A stretch of DNA of 64,000 nt from Coturnix japonica (Eukaryota; Chordata; Aves; Galliformes; Phasianidae): positions 8,248,157 to 8,312,156 of the forward strand of contig NC_029529.1 of NCBI RefSeq assembly GCF_001577835.2, read 5' to 3'. The notes beneath the pieces are model-generated. The model was not told where the DNA came from. It saw only the letters and a program-made list of their open reading frames with translations, and searched no databases. This document shows positions 60,168 to 64,000 of this stretch, piece after piece. The number at the start of each line of letters is the position of its first letter. The stretch's first letter is position 1. The translations under genes were made by a program, and so were the position numbers.

Positions 60168-60657
60168 TTAGAAAGGATCGACCTGAGTGGGTTATAGCAT
60201 TGTGGGGGGGAGGCGTCTAATGTAGGGAGCACTGGGAGAGTGATTGCTTTGCTATGGCAGATTTAAGTCAGTGGGAGGACGTTGTAAGCCTTCAGAATGT
60301 ATTAAATTTTTTGCCATATACCAATTATTACTGATCATCATGTACAGATAAATCCAGCTGCTTACCTTTCAAATAAAAGGAAATGCAGTGGGAAGCCTTT
60401 GCCTTCTGCAAACCCAGATCTAGCACTGAGGAGCTGAAAACCTCACGGAGGTACTCGGGGCTTGCTTCTATACAGCCAAATGCAGATCATAGTTATTTAT
60501 TGGCCAGCGAGCAGTTCCATGTTGGGTTTGTTCTTTAAATAATGGCTCATTCCATTTTTGTTTCTTTTCCCACCCAGCTTCTCCCCTCTGCCTGCATGGT
60601 GTGTTGGAACAGCAGCTGCTTCTCTCAGTGCAGGAGTTAAAGTGCCCTCCCACAGAC

Positions 60658-62301
60658 ATGGCCGACGAGGACCTGATCTTCCGTATGGAAGGGATTGATA
60701 ATGCTAGATTGACTGACGTGACCTCTGGAAATTATCTGGATGCAGACAGTGATGATGAAGACAACTACTATATCTGCCCAATAACTGATGATCCAGTTTC
60801 TAACAAGTCTGCCAGTAGTAAAGTTGACAATTATTACAGCAGCTTAGCCAAAACCGAGCAGTACAGTTCCAGCTCTTCTCCTAGAAACTCCTTTAGCTAC
60901 AAGGTAAGTACTGGCTGCAGCCTTCAGTAAGGTTTGGATTTTGCATAGTTGGCATGAGAGAAATATTCTGTAACTGCTCCGTTTCTTTTAACTAATGCTT
61001 TTCAGTGAAATAAATAAGTCTGTTGTCTCCAGACCTGCAGTTAATTCCATGAAGCCAGTGGTCTGACACTGCCATTGAATTGCAGACTGTCTCTCTTAGG
61101 ACAGGAGGGGAATCCCCAGGAAACAAAGCCTTAAAACCAGAAGTGATAAATGCTGCATGGTTGGGTACCCATAGCATGTGCTGCTCATACTCACCTGGAG
61201 TGGCCCTCAGATTTTCTTTAGACTAAGGTTTAGAGTTTTATTAATGCATCCATTATCAAAATATTAACGTTGTTTATTTAATAGATACTCTGACATCTCA
61301 CTTATGCCTAATGCATGCTTTATTTCTGCAGAGATACCAGAGGTTTTATGTAAATTTTAGCTAATAAATAATCCTTGAAAAGTGAAACTGCTTTGTTTGC
61401 AGTAAGATTTTTGCCAAAGCTGGTTAGTAGAAGTGTTAAAATGTACATTTTCTAAAGAATATGAGGAGTAGAAAGCTTAGTATAGACAAGAGGACAGATC
61501 TTAATGTGTGTTGTGCTAGACAAGACCTGTGGGGAGCTTGGTTTGACATTATTTCGGTAGTAAAAACCTGTCCCTGTGTTTGCATACGTGTGGGAGTTCT
61601 GAGTCATGTGGCCAGAGATGAAACTGATAAGGACTTAAACTGCAATAATTTCCTCTTTCCTAAGCTATCATGCTGCTTCTGTTGTAAGCTTATGTCCTGC
61701 AGTAGGGACAGCAGAATATGTGTGCTGTGCTTTGGGCTTTGCAAGGCCTGCTTTGGGATCTTGGCTCCTAGCACAGATAAAATGTGATCAGATGTGGAGC
61801 AGGCAGCTCTCCAAACATTGCTGAAGTCACAGAAACGATGGTTTCTGATACAGAGTGAAGCAGCCAGCCAGGGTGACAGCACCTTAACCCACCACAGCCT
61901 TAGTCTGCCTGCAGAACAGGCCTCAGAGCTGCTGGCGGCATAGGATGGGCTAAGGAACTGCAGATGGAAGAGTTACTGCCAATGCTGTGCCTTTAGACAG
62001 CCCTCAGCAGTGATTAATTTGCTGGTTACTGAGCATGACCCTTTTAACTCCTATTTGCCAATGAGAAAATTGCCAACTTGAACAGGTTTGTTGACAGATG
62101 TTCTAACAATTAACTTAAATGAGGGATTCAGTCTAAGAGTGGCTTTTAAGTGGAAAAAACTTCTTTTTAATTAACAGAGAGGAGACTATTTTGTCAGTTG
62201 ACTTAACCACCTGTGTTTTCCTACTTTTATGTCTCTCATGCGTCCTATAGAATGACACACAGCATCGCTCTAAGCACGGCTCTGTGGTTGACCGTAGTCG
62301 G
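60658..62301 (+). CDS. EEF2K: EEF2K (eukaryotic elongation factor 2 kinase), N-terminal exons, 3' partial
   Basis: The first coding exon (UTR from 60578, CDS 60658-60903) encodes MADEDLIFRMEGIDNARLTD and continues through DADSDDEDNYYICPITDDP and NNYYS-like and NSFSYK segments, 82 residues clearly matching the mammalian N terminus (MADEDLIFRLEG, ICPITDDP). The exon ends in phase 0 at a GTAAGT donor. A 51-nt candidate exon at 62251-62301 continues the frame. eEF2K is the calcium/calmodulin-dependent alpha-kinase that phosphorylates eEF2 on Thr56 and slows elongation; the calmodulin-binding site, the alpha-kinase domain and the C-terminal helical repeats are encoded downstream of the window. The acidic stretch and the Ser-rich YSSSSSPRNS segment are regulatory regions. 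Confidence 0.93.
62251..62301 (+). CDS. EEF2K: Candidate EEF2K 51-nt microexon
   Basis: A pyrimidine-rich acceptor ending CGTCCTATAG at 62250 and a GTAGGT donor at 62302 bound 17 codons reading NDTQHRSKHGSVVDRSR, phase 0 on both sides, so inclusion or skipping keeps the EEF2K frame. In the human protein, as I recall it, the residues after NSFHFK go directly to EAWKHAIQKAKH, so this would be an insertion just before the calmodulin-binding region. It needs transcript support. Confidence 0.55.
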
Positions 62302-64000
62302 GTAGGTTAAAACAAAATGAACACCATATCTAATAGATGTATAAAGTTTTGTTTTTTTTCCCTTTTTTCCCCCTTCTGTGGCTGTTTTTGTTCATGATTT
62401 ATTTCTTTTTTCCTGAAAGAACTGCTTGCCTCAGCCCATATGTGATCAAGGCAGCTGTTCAGGGAAACAATACTCACCTGCTGTTCTCCACCCTGAAACA
62501 GCACTTCCTTTAAAGCATGCCTCTGCATTTCCTACTGTGGGCAAGGACAATAGTAGCAAGAAGTCTGCTTGGTCTGTATGGCAGCCATATGCTGGAGGAA
62601 AATAGCACTCAGCACATTTACACAGCATCCAACTTTCTGTTCACTTAGAACAGAGCTGTATGCAGAGCACCCTACAAGCTCAAGTGCAAAACTCATTTAT
62701 TTAAATCATTTCTATGTATCATGGGCACATCACCTTTCAGAGAGGCACCTACTTGAAAATGGTTTGATGTAGGTAAAGGACCACCTGATTCTCCTTGTTT
62801 CTGTCCCTGCCTATTCTTTGCATATACAGTTACGTGTGCCCAGACCTGTATGAAATGTGTATCGTCACATGATCTGAAGCAACAGCATTTTTGTTACTAA
62901 ACATGCAGAAAGAATGAGAAAAAAAATAAATTACGCTGTGCCTTTTAATCTTACTTTATTTACCGTAGTTTTCTGTTCATTTCATGGTTTTCTTGGTGGA
63001 AAAGGACATGTTTAAATTGTCAGTGTGCTGATTTGCTACCAAAATATGAATAAATGTGGCCATTTAAAAACCTCTTCACAAACTTCTTGATGTCATTGCT
63101 GAAATAATTTTATACTGCATCGTTTAACATTTTGGCTGAGATTTAAATATCAAGTAGAAAATAAAATTGTTACTGTTTCTGCATATTTAAGTTGTGTCTC
63201 AGAGGCAGTAGCGGGGTCCTTGAGGCTGGTATTTCCTCACTCACAGAGGTGCTGTTTGACTGAGGGAGCAGCACAGCCTTTTCTCCTGCTCACCTCACAG
63301 AAGGCATCACAGGATCATGGCTCCAATTCTCTTGGGGCATTACAGTATAAAAAGAATGATAAAAGTGTTGAGAGAAATGCACCTGATAGAGCTAGCATAG
63401 GAAGGTGTTAAACTCCAGCAAACTCCTTTGAGCTTTTGCAGCTGACTTGGTGTGGATTGAAATAGTTACTATTCTGGGATTGTTATAATGTATTTTATAC
63501 AGTGTGCTAATTTCTACTTTCTTATGCTGAGCACAGTTTGCAAGCTTTGGTGATTATCAAAGTGTTTTTCCTCCTTCATATTGCTCTATTGCTATTGCTC
63601 TTTTCATGCTTATACTGCCAGCAAATTCTGTTAGTTACAGAAAGATAGAACGATAGAAGGGAATTAATGTCATTTAGGTGTGACATTGCTATTTGTATTG
63701 TATCCTAGGGATGTTTGCCAGTTACAACTTTTACAAATTACATTTGGTGTGTCCTATACCAGATTCTGTTCTCAGTAAATTTTGATGGTAGGAATTGAAA
63801 TGAAACCTGATGTGGTATGTTTCTGACCTACTATATTATAGCCAAAACTCTAAAATATCAGGGTAATCTTCTGTACCAAATACAGAGAAAGGGAAATAAA
63901 ATGATGGAGGAAGTCTGCCATGTCCTGCTCCTGCTGTCACCAGTGCTGTGGGAAGTTGTGCAGCTGTACCTCCTTGTAACATTGAGATCCTAGTGTGCCC
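62302..64000 (+). other. EEF2K: EEF2K intron, continuing past the window end
   Basis: No sequence resembling the next EEF2K exon (EAWKHAIQKAKH...) is found before the window ends. The stretch holds no recognisable repeat family except a weak AT-rich simple character; short open frames are not supported. Confidence 0.6.

Larger units (their letters stand above)
57854..60577 (+). other. EEF2K: EEF2K intron 1 (within 5' UTR)
   Basis: Inferred intron between the CpG-island donor and the acceptor before the first coding exon. It contains the 24-bp minisatellite at 58181-58525 and a 57-bp-period duplication at 60061-60167. No other gene or CR1 copy is recognised. Confidence 0.6.

Noticed and set aside
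63635-63665. AGATAGAACGATAGAAG, resembling a CR1 3' terminus
   Set aside because: The following bases do not continue with CR1 3'-end sequence, so the match is too short to call.
1-64000. CRISPR arrays, bacterial operons, prophage or endogenous retroviral elements
   Set aside because: The window is a spliced vertebrate locus. No regularly spaced repeat array with unique spacers and no LTR-bounded or capsid/envelope-like sequence was recognised.

Overview
The window is vertebrate nuclear DNA. It shows spliced genes with GT-AG (and two GC-AG) introns, CpG-island promoters, and several 3'-end fragments of CR1 LINEs, the dominant repeat of bird genomes. Compact introns and CR1 antisense copies starting with the AATCATAGAATC-type terminus point to a bird, probably a galliform; species is inferred, not proven. 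The gene order MOSMO - VWA3A - SDR42E2 - tRNA-Leu - EEF2K, with all protein genes on the + strand, is the order I remember from human chromosome 16p12.

Region by region: (1) 1-12.4 kb holds the last two coding exons of MOSMO and a long 3' UTR. (2) 12.45-12.7 kb is a GC-rich promoter with an RFX X-box, beginning about 100 bp after the last MOSMO poly(A) signal. (3) 14.2-32.3 kb holds VWA3A, for which I could join 32 in-phase coding exons giving about 1134 residues with three von Willebrand A domains. (4) 32.3-36.8 kb is intergenic and contains CR1 fragments. (5) 36.8-45.0 kb and 48.8-56.2 kb carry two complete, tandem SDR42E2-type dehydrogenase genes (called copy A and copy B here), each with 11 coding exons of matching boundaries and phases. 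Copy B has a CpG island upstream; copy A does not. (6) 56.6-58.1 kb is a CpG island holding a minus-strand tRNA-Leu(TAG) gene and the likely 5' exon of EEF2K. (7) 58.2-58.5 kb is a 24-bp minisatellite in EEF2K intron 1. (8) 60.66 kb onward has the first EEF2K coding exon and a candidate 51-nt in-frame microexon at 62.25 kb; the kinase domain lies beyond the window.

Functionally the genes are not a pathway: MOSMO restrains Hedgehog signalling through Smoothened, VWA3A is a poorly characterised VWA protein (a ciliary promoter signature is seen here), the SDR42E genes belong to the 3beta-HSD-like extended SDRs, and EEF2K is the kinase that slows translation elongation. I found no wholly new system. 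The most informative points are the SDR42E2 tandem pair with a GT-to-GC donor difference, the EEF2K microexon with a kinase-site-like motif, the X-box promoter, and a minisatellite with a 96-bp higher-order period and a suspicious cluster of small indels.
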